From Acorus gramineus (Eukaryota > Streptophyta > Magnoliopsida > Acorales > Acoraceae), in assembly GCA_030737835.1 (NCBI GenBank), contig CM060847.1, forward strand, positions 3,748,484-3,812,483: a stretch of 64,000 nucleotides of DNA. The letters are read 5' to 3'. Made by a program: the position numbers and the translations under genes. The first letter of the stretch is position 1. Every line of letters starts with the position of its first letter. Shown here one piece after another: positions 39,601-50,265 of this stretch. The notes beneath the pieces are model-generated. The model saw only the letters and a program-made list of their open reading frames with translations. It had not been told where the DNA came from and did not search any database.

Positions 39601-42600
39601 ATTTTTCACATATCAATGACATAAAACCAAATAAAAAAATATAAGTGTACACTAGAAATGCAATGAAAGATATGATAAAGAAAAAGAAAAGAAAACATCA
39701 AAAAGAAAAAGATCCTCCTCCAAAATGTGAACCTACTAAACTTTAACCATAAAGTATCGTATGTATAATTGAACCGAACTATGTAGTCGCACCATATCAC
39801 TTGGGAATATATTGAATTGATTCATCAACTTACATCAACATCACATCAACTAAAGTTTTGAGTTGGCTTTATGAATCAAATAATTTCCTATCTAAAGTCA
39901 TTCACAATTCACAACCTATGTTTGTTGTCCATATTTTTCTAACACCATTCAAGTCTTCTTCCATATCCCTCTCCCCTCTCTCAGTTGCCATTCACAGGTG
40001 CATTGAGTGGTAAAGGTTATAGATGTCAAAGTTACCCTAGATGATGATTGGTCATTTTATCATTGCTTTATCTCTTATGGAGATAAACTGCTCTGCATCT
40101 TCCCATAGTCTCATTTCTAATCTCATTCTTTCAAGTCGCTCCACACATCCATTTCAATATCCCATTTCCACCATGATTAATTCATCCACGTACTCTTTCT
40201 TAATAATTCACCATTCCAATCCACAGAACATGTTTGGCCTGATTGCAGTCATAAAAGTGTCCTTTAGTTTCTCTCCTATTCCTTGATAACATAACAACAA
40301 GCACACCACTCCATTAATCCATTTATAATCCTTTTTGACATGTTATCATCATGTTTCCATAACCCATGTGACTGAACCAAGATATATGAACGTATCCCTT
40401 TTGGTTAATACCTCATCATCAATACTAATTAAAGACTCTTCCCAACATCACTAAAAATTCTATTGCAGACATTTAGGCTCCATTTTGAAAAAAGCTTTCA
40501 ACCCATTTAAATTCAAAACACTTCTCCATTTATTAATTCCGCATTTATCCCTACCTTTTTCAATAGTCAACACTGTAACATTCACAAAAAAAATGAGCAC
40601 CAAGGGCCACCATCCTATAAGTTGGCAGTCAATCCACAAAGTATATGAGCAAACAGATAAGGATTTAAAGCAGACCCTTGATGAGGGCATACCCCAAGTT
40701 GAAAATCACTAGTTTCCCTAAAAATTCCCACGGCCAATTGTGGAATTCTTACACATATTTAAACACACAAACACAACCAGTTTCCATTTCAACACTCATC
40801 AAATTAATTTCCTTCCACAAAGATTACCTAACCTTGTACATCATCACAGTCAGGCTCATGCAATACCATCAGAAATTAGTAATGCATAATGAAACCAATC
40901 ATGGGACTTCAACCAATTCTCTCTTACTATTAAAGAAAATGCACAGAGAATATTCTCTTTAAACTGCCACATTCCAGTATTGTCCTGAAAACGATAAATG
41001 ATTCTCAGAACAATCTCTCTCATCAACATTTTTAAAACAAGCCAACTTATCATAGTATTTTCAATATGTTCTGGAGGGATTTGAGCATATAAAAAGCAGG
41101 GTTTTACTTACTAGGATGAGAAGAAGCAGAAGTGCAAGCAGACAAAAAGTGGGAGAGAAAATTGATCAGATTACAATGACCATCATTTTTAAGGCAAAAA
41201 GCCTTTGGCAGAAGAATGATTCATCTATGGATGTCACCTCCAATGATTACAAGAAAGGTTGACAGAATCAAATTTTCTCTGGCTTACCATGAGGCTTGTA
41301 CTCCAGATATAACATCTAGTAGAGTTAACATTGATTGTCCTATAGCAATGTGATTCTGCTGAAGTTCTATTTAACTATGCTTGTTTAGGTGTGGCACACA
41401 ACATTGGGTTTACATAAGTGCAAATAAGAGAACCAAAAATTATGGTCACGAGCATTGCTTAAGAGAATCAAATATTCGGGTGTAAGCATTTCTCTTGCTG
41501 TCAGAAAAGGGTATTTATATAATAATAATAAAAAAGAATCCATCACAACTAATAATAATAATAAAAAAAACATAAGGAGAAAGTAGAGCATATGAATTCA
41601 CCATCATATCAAGTCATAACTGAGATGACGTAATGCATCTTACCCTCCAGAATGATGGACGTTGTTGCTGGTTAGCTGTGCATCATGATCAGAATGCCCA
41701 TTACTTTTTTCTTTATATGGCTCAGTTATTGAGGAATTAACATCCTTGAAACCCTGCACCCCTCTATCTGCAACAGTTTCTTTTTTAATTAGAAGAGTCA
41801 TATTGCAGAAAAGATATGTTCTTCTCTACTATTGAACAAAATAAATGTTATATTAATACAAAAATATTTGCTCTCAGATAATATGATCCTGCAAAACATA
41901 AATCAGGACCCATAAAATAATTGGAGTGCAGTTTAATATAATACTCCATTGTACCTGCAGTCAAACATTGATTTGAAAAATATTCATTTATTTAATGAAT
42001 GCATAGTTATCACAAGAAGTCAACCAACCCTTCTAGGGGCATCATCCTGCCACATTTACTGATGTCCAAAGCCAAAAAGAAGAAAAAATTTCAATGTATT
42101 TACAGAACTACATACTATGACAAGCAAGACCATCACAACTAAGAATGTCATCGATTGAAACATTTCCTATCTCCTTCCTGATGAGGGATGGACCAGCTTG
42201 TTGAAGAACATCCATTGACAATGTCGTTTCTACGGCAATACATCTGCATGTATCACAATAAGGAACTATTCAAGAAAGACAGTCCAATAGAACACGAAGT
42301 AAAGAAAACAATCAATGAACTGTGAAAAGTCATGCATCGGGAACTAATGGTGAAGGAACAAAGTACATGTAGCTTCCTTTTCTGCGACAGTCATACAAGT
42401 ATGTCTGGATTCCCTGGAATCAAATATAACCCTAGATTGACATGGAAGGTGATAAATTATTTGATTGTCTACTTCTGACCTATCCAAAGCTGCAAACTAT
42501 CCTACCTCTCAAACTTAAGACTTCGCAAGCATAGTTCCCGGCTAGAGTTTGATATGCCATTGGACATTAGCAGCAGCAATTTTTTTTTTGAAAGAGGATG

Positions 42601-45600
42601 TCCAATTTTATTAATTGGAAAAGGCAGAAACCTAACAAAACTGCAGAAAAATAAAACAAAAGAGAGGACAACAGTGATGTCCTCTCAGATTATCTCATCT
42701 CACTGTTCTCTCTCACTCAACCAAAAAATGATCCACTCTAGGAAAGAATACCACCATCATACATAGTGCTTATCAAACCATCCACATGCCAAAATCCAAA
42801 TTACAAACTTTTACCATTGGCACAAGCCATCTGAGCCACAGTCTTGAATCGAGAATATAAAATCAGTTACTTCTAATGAGATTTCTTATTAAACAAATCA
42901 ATGTGAAACTGTTCAAAAAACTGAGATGAAGATTGTACATTGGATATATGAATTTCTATCATTTATATACCTCATTTTTGCAGCTTTAGCAGCTTGCACT
43001 CCAGCAAGAGCATCTTCAACTACAACACACTGATTGAAGAAAATAATGATATTAGCAGTTACACATGTATTGACTAAAGTAAATTAACATTGAGGAATTT
43101 ATGCTTCGTCAAAAAAAAAACATTGACGAATTTATGAGGCCTGCAAATACTTCGTAACTCAATAAACTTGACTGATTAGCCCTGAGATCTTGGTTTGTAT
43201 ATAGCATGCTAGAACATGATATGTAAATCCACTCATTGTATCATCTTGTTTTTTTTTCATTGATCCCATCAAGCAGAGGAAGAAGAAATATAACAAGGTG
43301 AAAGGGGAAGCTCTTAGTAAATGGCGTTAAACTGAAAATGTGTTACTAAAAAGCACACAGCATTTTGTTTCACCTATAGAGTCCTGGAGATGGACAATAG
43401 CATCATAAAAATGCTCATACTGCCATTGGATAGAAGGACCATAATTGACTTTAACAGCATTTAAAAGAAAGTCAAATCAGACACTAAATATGCCATCATG
43501 TGTAACATAAGCTTATTTTTAAGCCAGCATATTCTGCAGCCTAGCTGGCGGGCATGCAAACTTATATAATGGAACAGCCTAAAATCATTTGGGCATCCAC
43601 TGAAGAAACAATGTGTAAAAATAGGAAAAACATGCACATCTATTAGAACTCCCAAGAGTCAGAATAAATTATGGAAGGTCTATCCAGGATTTTTTCCTTA
43701 AACAGAAAAAAGACATACATGCTACTAAAATTGCAGCAAATTCTACCCCTAGATTTCACAAGATAGTAAATTAGCTAGTGATATAAATACTACTCCTAAA
43801 TTTTACAAGAGAGTGAATTAACTGGTGATATAAGAAAGAGATTTGATGAAGTGCTCAAGCGGTAAACTGTAAGGGAATAACTTACCTGAATTTTGAATGG
43901 AGAGGATATGACGCGTAAGCAAAATGAATTGGTATAAGAGTGGAAATTGTAAAAATTGTTATGAAAGAACATTTATCTAAAAAAAATGAAAAGATAAACC
44001 ACCCCAAAATTTTCCAACCTAGCAACAATGTAGATCATAAAGTCCTTTTGACCTTTTATCAAAGGTAAGCTTGTCTAAAACCCAAGATCTATTGATTGCA
44101 AATAAGATGTCAAGCATTTATCTATGAATATGAACCTAGACGTCTGGTTTGTTGGTCCCTTCTTTCCTGTTCAGGTTCGCATTTCCTAATCAACTACTTA
44201 TTAGATAACCTAGTATACAAGGTTAGGATTCTATTTCTATTTATATCAAACTTTGAAATCAATCACTGCCCCAGAAGCTCATAATCACACCATTCTAACA
44301 TATGATAACTTTCTGGACTTTTTTTTTCTTTCTAGCTACCATGATTCATTAAAATCGGGAAACAAGACAAATACAAATCGCACAAAAAACACACATTCCC
44401 AGGGAAGTAGTAGAGTGTACTACTTAGTACCCCTCCCCCCCTCTCACTATTCAATTAGTAATGCACCAGTTACAATATCCACCCTTGAAGACCTTGCTCT
44501 GCGCTCTTCCCACTCTTTAATGAAATTTTGCAAACACAGACCCTCCCCTCAAATACGCTCAATCATAGGGGTGCCCCCCTTGAAGATTGTTTGATTGCGC
44601 GGAAGCCATATAGGTCATACCACCACATGAATAAAAAATTGGAAGACCTTTACCCTCATACTCCTGTCTCCTTTCGGTTTAAGCCTCTTCCCTTCTCGCC
44701 AAGTGTTCTCAAGATCAATCGGGTGCACATTGAACATAGTCGCATTGCGCAACCGACCCACACCTCTCTCACGATCGGGCAATCACAACATAGATGAACT
44801 ATCATCTCCACTGCCCTCTGCAGAATACACATCATTGGGTCCAAGGGCACCCGTATCGCTTGATACACCTTTGTGAGAATTCTGTTCTGGTACATGAACC
44901 ACAAAAAACCTTGGACCTCAAGGGTAAATTAATTTCCCAATTTTCCTTGGCTTTACTCATTAACGCCATTCTAATCCCCCTCTCCCAGTTGTACCCCCAT
45001 ATCACCAAATAGCCCTCATTCTGGAATGGAACCCTGCATCCATGATCTCAAGTTTGATCCTCACCACCTACAATTCTCCCAAGAGAATCTTGTACTCCTC
45101 AACCTCCCAGTTCTCCAAATTTCTTTTCAAGACAACCTACCCCACCCTCTCGCCATCCAACCTGCTCCAGAAGTCCTCAACTCACCCATCCTTCCTCACC
45201 ACTAGCTCAACAATCTACATGCATGCCAAGTCATTGTCACCTCAATATGTGCCAGACCAAAAATGGGTGGCACTACCATTTCCCACCTCCCATTTTATCG
45301 AGGTCAAAAAGCTGGAGGCTAGGCCCAAATTGTCCTTCCAAATCTGTGAAAACCGCCTATTAGGGGGCGGGAAATTAGCCCCTTGAGGGTTGAAGGAGCC
45401 TTACCAGGGCCAACAACTATGCACCAGTGAACATTCCTGTTCATCAACATCCGCCACAACTACTTCACCAGCAAAGCATTTGTCATATCTCTGAGATTGA
45501 GAATGCCCAACCCCCCTACCTCTTCCTTGTGCACACATTCTCCCAACACATGATAGACCTTGTGCACACCTTCCACCACCCCACACCATAAGAAGACGCC

Positions 45601-48052
45601 GAATGAAGTCATCCTATGAACAACAATTGGATTGACCATAGAATATTCGAACAATAGACCCATGTTGAGCTTAAGCCACGGCAAACTCCAGTCACTATAT
45701 TTCACCTCCCTCTCTAATCCATAACTGTGTGCAAACTGAACAGAACGTAACTCATGTCAATCTGATCTATTAATCGACAATCGGTGCTAACATAAGGTAT
45801 CACGAAACTATAGTCAGAACACCAGTCATAAAAGTTTTTTATGTCCTCATAAAATATTACATCATATTTCATGTTGAACAATAAAATCACAAATATTCTG
45901 CACTGGCTGTCAAATATGTTACCTCATTCGTGGGGACATTCAATATCTTTGATGCTGCTAAAAAGATATCTGGAGCAGGTTTAAGGTTCTCAAATGCATC
46001 TGCTGAAACGATCGCATCAAATCTGTTAAATGGAACAGGATCTAGAACACATCAGATTCGAAATGATCAAACACTAAAACATCAATTATCATATAAAAAA
46101 ATTCATATCACACAAATTATCAAGAGGTATTGCAAGGATGCGTATTAATGAATGTCTATTAAGAATCCATCAGATGATGAACTGTGAATTCTCTATCGTT
46201 CTGCATAATGCAGAGAAACCAATAAAATATTATATCAATACCTATCATGTCATGCACAAACAGTAATACAACCACATAAGCATTTTTCTTTTGTATTAGT
46301 GCACACATTTGCAAGATGTGTGGAACAATGCCACGTGTGATTGTCAAACCAGAATCGAATCTATCTTTACATGACAGAAGTAGACACATTGATATTACCT
46401 GAATCCTCCATTTCATGAGAAAATTTATAATTGATCCTTCCTGCGCTGGACAAGAGGCTCATAAGTCATTCTTAAATTTATTTAGTACTATTAATATTTT
46501 GGAGCATCGCATCCATGTACTGATAACATAGTCTGAAGTGCTAAAATATGGTATAAGCTTCCTAAGGGGTTACTCCAGCACATCTTGAAATGATATTAAT
46601 GAAAAGGGATTACAATGTACGTAAACTAACTTGGAGTTCGATATCTATGAACAATAGTGGTTAGGCAGATATCTTCTCTCATCTTACAGTGATAAAGAAG
46701 TGCCCACTAGAGCATCATCTCCTATTTTCTATTACCTTCCAAGATATATCAAGTTAGTCATCATAATAAATATCTATAATATCTCTAGCTTCCCCCGGTC
46801 TAACATGTATTAATTGTCATATATGCTAGAGAAAATCTAGTCTCTCCTTAAGGATAATAACTCTCTATGTTTCCTTTTTAAAAAAAATAGTGAAGGGAAA
46901 TTAGATCAAATAGATACTCTTGAAAAGATGTGAATTGTAGATAGTGTTCTACATAAAATGACACAAGTGAGGACAAACAAAGTGGATGTCAAAAGCAAGA
47001 TATTGCAGTAAAGCATGCAGAGTTAGCTTACAGTGATAAAGGAATTCCAGCAGCAGTCAAATTCGCATCAACCTTGACGCGATCAGCACTGGAAGCAACA
47101 GCGACTTTAAGGCCACTTTCCTTGCACTAGCACACAGAACCAACACCAATAGTATTCTCACTCACAAAGCAGTTGATGAAAATTCACCAATGACCCAACA
47201 CCCAAAGTACCTTCATGATGAGCTCAAGAGCCCCAGGGAATCCAATCCCAGCATTCGGTTTCGCATACTAGAATAGGTATGAAGACACCGTTGTTCAAAA
47301 ACAAATTCTAATACTAACAGAAACAAAAAAAGAAAAAGGAATATTTGAATCAAGACCAGTGACCTTTTCAAGATATATCTCAAAGAAACGCTTCTTCGCC
47401 GCTTCCGGATTGAACCCCTGAACTCCCTTCACAGAAGCTACGCCTCCAAGGAAATTTGCCTCACCTATTGCAAGAGAAACACATCCACTTCCATAAATTC
47501 TACTCAAAGAAGTACAAAATTTCAACCATTCCTTTTTCATGCATCTAGAAATAAAACCAACACAAATATTTCCTCGTTCACTTTTTTAATACAAAATCTC
47601 ATTATATGAAACAATCTTACAATCAATTCAACGATTGAACATAAAGCGAATGGGATAAACAAGGAAACATCACAATTGCATTTCAGCATTGCTATATAGA
47701 AAATCATATCACCTGTGCCCATGAAGGGGACAAAATCATCCGGCACAACAGAGACGCCCATCTCCGAAAACACATCGACGCCAGCCAACCTCGACAGCTC
47801 CTCGCTGTTGCAGAGGACACCGTCCATGTCGAAAAGTACGGCCGAGACCTTCGCTGGCGCTTCGACTCCCTCGACCGCCGGAGCCGCTCCTGCCTCCTCC
47901 GCCTTGAGAGAGGACCGCGAAGAGAAGCTCCTCCGGCTGTGGCGGTGGACAAACCATATGACTGGTTGGGATTTTGCGAGACATTGGGGGTAAACCAAGA
48001 AATCTCGCGATCGAGTTTTGGCGGGGAGAGGGAGGAGCAGACGCAGCGCCAT
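21692..48052 (-). CDS. SOQ1: SOQ1: HAD phosphatase - thioredoxin-like - NHL-repeat chloroplast protein (28 exons)
   Basis: Exons: 48052-47713, 47464-47364, 47267-47211, 47126-47032, 46022-45923, 43029-42971, 42243-42116, 41767-41644, 39538-39451, 38743-38665, 38351-38291, 38180-38105, 37211-37101, 36237-36142, 34861-34739, 33724-33521, 33340-33236, 31886-31822, 30076-29983, 29415-29258, 28103-28054, 27971-27850, 27653-27546, 26239-26147, 25257-25221, 24261-24014, 23319-23170, 21856-21692. All joins are GT-AG and phase-consistent, giving 1078 residues (Arabidopsis about 1055). Order: plastid transit peptide (1-50); HAD domain (70-290; D75 and D77 of FDMDGVLCN, then [21 protein letters not shown]); thylakoid membrane segment (about 346-362); thioredoxin-like domain with CCINC (C452, C455); NHL propeller (about 585-910); C-terminal beta-rich domain. 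In Arabidopsis SOQ1 suppresses the sustained antenna quenching qH, with the HAD domain in the stroma and the rest in the lumen. All key residues appear intact. The last exon is read through to TAG at 21694-21692. Introns are long and rich in repeats. Confidence 0.95.
28399..28664 (-). mobile_element. 5'-truncated LINE/SINE-type 3' end in SOQ1 intron 20
   Basis: A T-run then GAGAAGAAGATAAGAACAATC at the left, the complement of a retroposon 3' tail ending in A. Flanks GTGGTATTATAAC and GCGGTATCATAAC look like a diverged target duplication. No coding part is recognised. Confidence 0.5.
29490..29765 (+). mobile_element. LTR-like fragment in SOQ1 intron 19
   Basis: A GC-richer insert (GGGGGTTCGGGGGCAATACCC near 29577) followed by TATATAAGGGACC near 29664 and a CAATACAATACA stretch, an arrangement typical of a plant LTR promoter and leader. 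Ends and target duplication could not be fixed, so solo-LTR status is an inference. It lies antisense to the gene. Confidence 0.4.
30044..30176. repeat. 133-bp duplication source, covering the exon 19 acceptor
   Basis: Includes the first 33 bases of exon 19 (30076-30044) and about 100 bp of intron 18. It is repeated, apparently without change, at 30246-30378. Confidence 0.85.
30246..30378. repeat. duplicated exon 19 start and acceptor inside intron 18
   Basis: Second copy of 30044-30176, offset exactly 202 bp and upstream in the sense of transcription. It carries an intact TTTGGGTAG acceptor and the first 33 coding bases of exon 19 without the donor side. It is therefore a decoy acceptor ahead of the true exon. 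Confidence 0.85.
30431..30771. repeat. 53-bp perfect direct repeat pair in intron 18
   Basis: The segment beginning GCTTAAGATAATGTTTGAGC and ending AGTAGTCTAAAGGAT occurs at about 30432-30484 and again at about 30719-30771, with no difference seen. This second fresh short-range duplication lies within 600 bp of the first. Confidence 0.8.
32118..32199. repeat. long near-perfect hairpin in SOQ1 intron 17
   Basis: Left arm ATGCACATATTAG then TCAAGCATTCTATATG. The right arm is its complement, with a 2-nt bulge, and the loop is about 8-10 nt (CTCCCTC region). Arms are about 37 bp. It could be a small MITE or a foldback able to form dsRNA in the pre-mRNA. No miRNA family is recognised. Confidence 0.7.
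35165..35345 (-). mobile_element. possible LINE 3'-end remnant in SOQ1 intron 14
   Basis: CTTTTTTTGGAAAGAAGGTAA followed by ATTATTTATCAAGAC is the reverse of a typical plant LINE 3' tail (…ATAAATAAT…CTTTCCAAAAAAAG). Length and ends are uncertain and no coding part is seen. Confidence 0.35.
38927..39274. mobile_element. MITE in SOQ1 intron 9
   Basis: A 348-bp insert opening TTAGGCCCTGTTTGG and closing CCAAACGGACCCTAA, an inverted repeat with Tourist-like look. Sub-terminal AAAAGCT-rich repeats (GCTTTTTGAAAAGCTGAAAAG) form internal foldbacks. No transposase. Target duplication not certain. Confidence 0.6.
39880..40990 (-). mobile_element. decayed RTE-clade LINE in SOQ1 intron 8
   Basis: On the minus strand, broken frames give the order of an RTE-type plant LINE reverse transcriptase. 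[19 protein letters not shown] lies near 40690 and matches the V-HQGSALSPYLF block. A GP-WC-FF stretch replaces the YADD box region, followed by YILVQSHG near 40400. Near 40280-40150 are [19 protein letters not shown] and [13 protein letters not shown]. The tail near 39980 reads [10 protein letters not shown] (compare KGRGRPKKTW). Many stops and shifts are present, including loss of the catalytic Asp pair, so it is inactive. It sits in the same strand sense as SOQ1. Confidence 0.7.
42579..42770 (-). mobile_element. LINE 3'-end remnant in SOQ1 intron 6
   Basis: A T-run then GAAAGAGGATGTCCAATTTT at the left is the complement of a LINE tail (…AATTAATAAAATTGGACATCC…TTTC-A run). It lacks a coding part. 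It belongs to the same class of 3'-end fragments as 28399-28664 but differs in sequence. Confidence 0.5.
44320..45726 (-). mobile_element. decayed L1-type LINE, 3' part, in SOQ1 intron 5
   Basis: Minus-strand frames, in order, resemble the end of a plant L1-type ORF2. Near 45600-45465 a block reads SFGVFLWCG then [21 protein letters not shown] (family: FLWG...GGLGLRSLRDMNRALLAKW). Near 44900-44750 is a zf-RVT-like block NRILTKVY ... [12 protein letters not shown] (family: ILTxxxL...LFLHCPFAREVW). The left end is an A-run on the minus strand (44319-44330), the expected poly(A) tail. Frames are interrupted, so it is inactive and 5'-truncated. Confidence 0.7.
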
Positions 48053-49416
48053 TGAAAAGGAATCACTCGACGAGTCTTGCGGACCAAGGAGAGAGAGAGG
48101 AAACGAAAATTTTCCCGTTATATGGATGGAGGGGGTGTTTGGTCCTGTGATACGCGATTGTGTTTATGGAGGTTGGGTTGCGCCAGCTGTGGTACTGGCT
48201 GGTTTATGGTGCTAATTGATTGTCTCAATGTTATTTGTGATTCGCGATGCAGTAGACCTAAATGTAAGTGGTTTGAGAGGAAGTCCGACGTAGCTTGCCT
48301 GTGTCCAATGATAATCGCGTTATCCACTGGCGATTTAAATGGGTGGATAAATAATGAAGAATTTTTTATTTTTTGGCTTCTTTTATTCACATATGACCTT
48401 CACACATTTTAGATTCCAGTTTCATAAAGCAAAACTATTAACAGTATCTCCAATCAAGATTCATAACACCCGGTGATGCGACTGATCAACCTATCATATG
48501 CTTGGAGTGATTTTATCATTTTAAGTTAAGTGGAAATTCAGTTCTCCAAACCTATTTTTAAACAGAAAAAAAAAATTACTACATAATTAACGGCTATAGA
48601 TAGATTTTTACAAAAAAAAGATCAAAAACTAGTTTTGCTAAAATTGATGGAGAGAGTTTTTTACAAATTTAATTTTAAATCCAACTCGTTGGAAATAAAA
48701 AAATGTCCAAACCAGATTCTGAACATATGGTTGAAAAGGATTTATTATGTTTACAATACGAGCTTTGTTACACATAACAATTCCAATATCACATAAATAT
48801 GTATTGTTAAAAGAATTTCACATTTTCAATAAATTGATTCATGTAATTTTGAGTAGATATTTTATTTTTTATAAGAAAATGTATTTAGTTAAATTAAACA
48901 TATTAATTTTGTAGAAATCAAAACACATGTGGACTGAAAATGGAGCTGAAAAAAATATTATACTTAATATTACTTCAAATATTTTAAAATCATTCATAAA
49001 TCATATAATATTCATCAGATGAGCGGGGTTTTTCTGTGCTACAATGCAAAAGATTGCTTGTTTAGAAACCATTCCATCCCCTAAAAAAGATCAAATCGAT
49101 CAATAGCCGCCTTCAATCGTAAAAGAATCAATTAGACAGCACACATTTTCGTACAACCGAGTTCGTGAGTAAATCAAAATTGGACGATCAACTTTAACAT
49201 AAGCTTCTGATTTTATATTAATAAAACCAAAAAGAACTGCGAATGTTCAAACTTCATAACTCGAATTTTACGGTATAACAACATTGCAAATCTCTAATCC
49301 TATCTGAACATGCTTTGGGAAGGGGGCAAAAGGAGAAAATAAAACCATATCTACTGTATCTGTACGGTAGGGTATACGAACCGTATGCGCATACTATGTA
49401 CGCAAAGCAGAGTGAC
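48053..49416. other. SOQ1 upstream region and intergenic DNA
   Basis: The first 60 bp above the SOQ1 start form a CT-rich leader on the minus strand (CTCTCTCTCTCC). A weak TATA-like CCATATAAC lies at about 48117-48125. The start context (TTTTCAATGGCG) is favourable. The remainder is AT-rich with no gene seen, and includes the 3' flank of the tail-anchored gene that ends at 49417. Confidence 0.45.
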
Positions 49417-50018
49417 TCAGGTCGGGTGATCGTAATCGGCAAAGGAGTTGCCGATATAGAGATCCAGGAGCGAGTAGGCGAAAAGAGAGAGACTCACCAC
49501 GAAGAGCCAGAGGACTGCGGTCCTGATCTTCTCCATCACATCAACAAAGGATCTCAACCGTCCATCCACCGATACCCCCATTTCGTCGATCGCGGGATCG
49601 AGGAGCTCCTCATCGTTCACCGCTTTTGGTTCCGGCGTCGGAGCCTCATCGATGACCTCGGATCGGTCGGAGTCCTTCTCTTTGGCCGGATCCCCGACGG
49701 ATTTCCCGTGATCTCCGTCGTCGGCGACTTTCGGCTCCGGTGAGGGATCGATGACGGCGGAGAAACACGATTCCAGGCTCTTCGGCACGATCTGAACAAA
49801 AGAAACAACGGAATCAGTCAATCAGAGAGAGAGAGAGAGAGAGAGATTTGAAGAGATTTTCGTGGGTTTCAACTTTCAACCTTGGAGCTCTCGTCGGATC
49901 CATCTCTCCCGGACGCTTTCGAAGATAAGGAACTCGAGCCGCTCCGCTTCGCCGGAGTCCCCTTCGATCTTCGGATCGAGGGCTTCGATGGGGCCTGGTT
50001 GGTCGAAAATGGAGGCAT
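49417..50018 (-). CDS. small tail-anchored protein ending in Pro-Thr, candidate KASH protein (2 exons)
   Basis: Exons 50018-49881 and 49791-49417, with an 89-bp intron (donor GTTGAA, acceptor TTTGTTCAG) and phase 0, give 170 residues. The N-terminus is Ser/Lys-rich and basic (SIRRSKGTPAKRSGSSSLSS). The middle is acidic with EPK motifs. Near the end, VMEKIRTAVLWLFV starts a single membrane segment (about 137-159), followed by an 11-residue tail GNSFADYDHPT. One C-terminal membrane helix with a short lumenal tail ending in PT is the layout of plant KASH proteins (WIP and SINE types), which bind SUN proteins in the nuclear envelope. The residue before the terminal PT is His, not the usual hydrophobic residue, so this is a candidate only. 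The intron holds a CT repeat. A start inside the intron (MTDSVV, 49821) would be an alternative. Divergent from SLD5. Confidence 0.7.
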
Positions 50019-50082
50019 TGTTTGAGCGGGAACAAAAGCAGAACAGACGATCGAGGGCAACTGTAGCAAGCAAGCCCCCCCG

Positions 50083-50090
50083 TATTTATA
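50083..50090 (-). promoter_or_regulatory. TATA box of the tail-anchored protein gene
   Basis: TATAAATA on the minus strand, 65 bp upstream of the start codon at 50018, a good fit for a plant core promoter. It supports the choice of MPPFSTNQ as the N-terminus. Confidence 0.65.
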
Positions 50091-50236
50091 GACGGGAAAG
50101 AGAGACTGAGAGGTTTAAAATAAAAAGTCCACAGGATGTACGGTCGAGATAGAGATCTGACAGATCGTACGGTGACAAAAAGATCGCGATAAAAGAAACC
50201 CCTTAAAAGCCCTCCGAGTTCGAGTCGCTTTTTTCA

Positions 50237-50245
50237 TTTCCCGCC
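50237..50245 (+). promoter_or_regulatory. E2F-binding site in front of SLD5
   Basis: TTTCCCGCC matches the plant E2F consensus and sits 20 bp before the SLD5 start codon. E2F sites commonly drive S-phase transcription of replication genes such as MCM, CDC45 and GINS, which fits the gene it precedes. Confidence 0.7.
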
Positions 50246-50265
50246 GAGAGAGAGGGTGAAGAGGA

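Noticed and set aside
41644-41767. SOQ1 exon 9 acceptor at TTGCAG (39532) in place of GACAG (39539)
   Set aside because: Joining exon 8 (phase 2) to that site breaks the frame; the GACAG site yields GLQGSRRD, matching the family.
44253-45386. Plus-strand frames in SOQ1 intron 5
   Set aside because: They are antisense to the LINE reverse-transcriptase and zf-RVT remains, which explain the sequence better.
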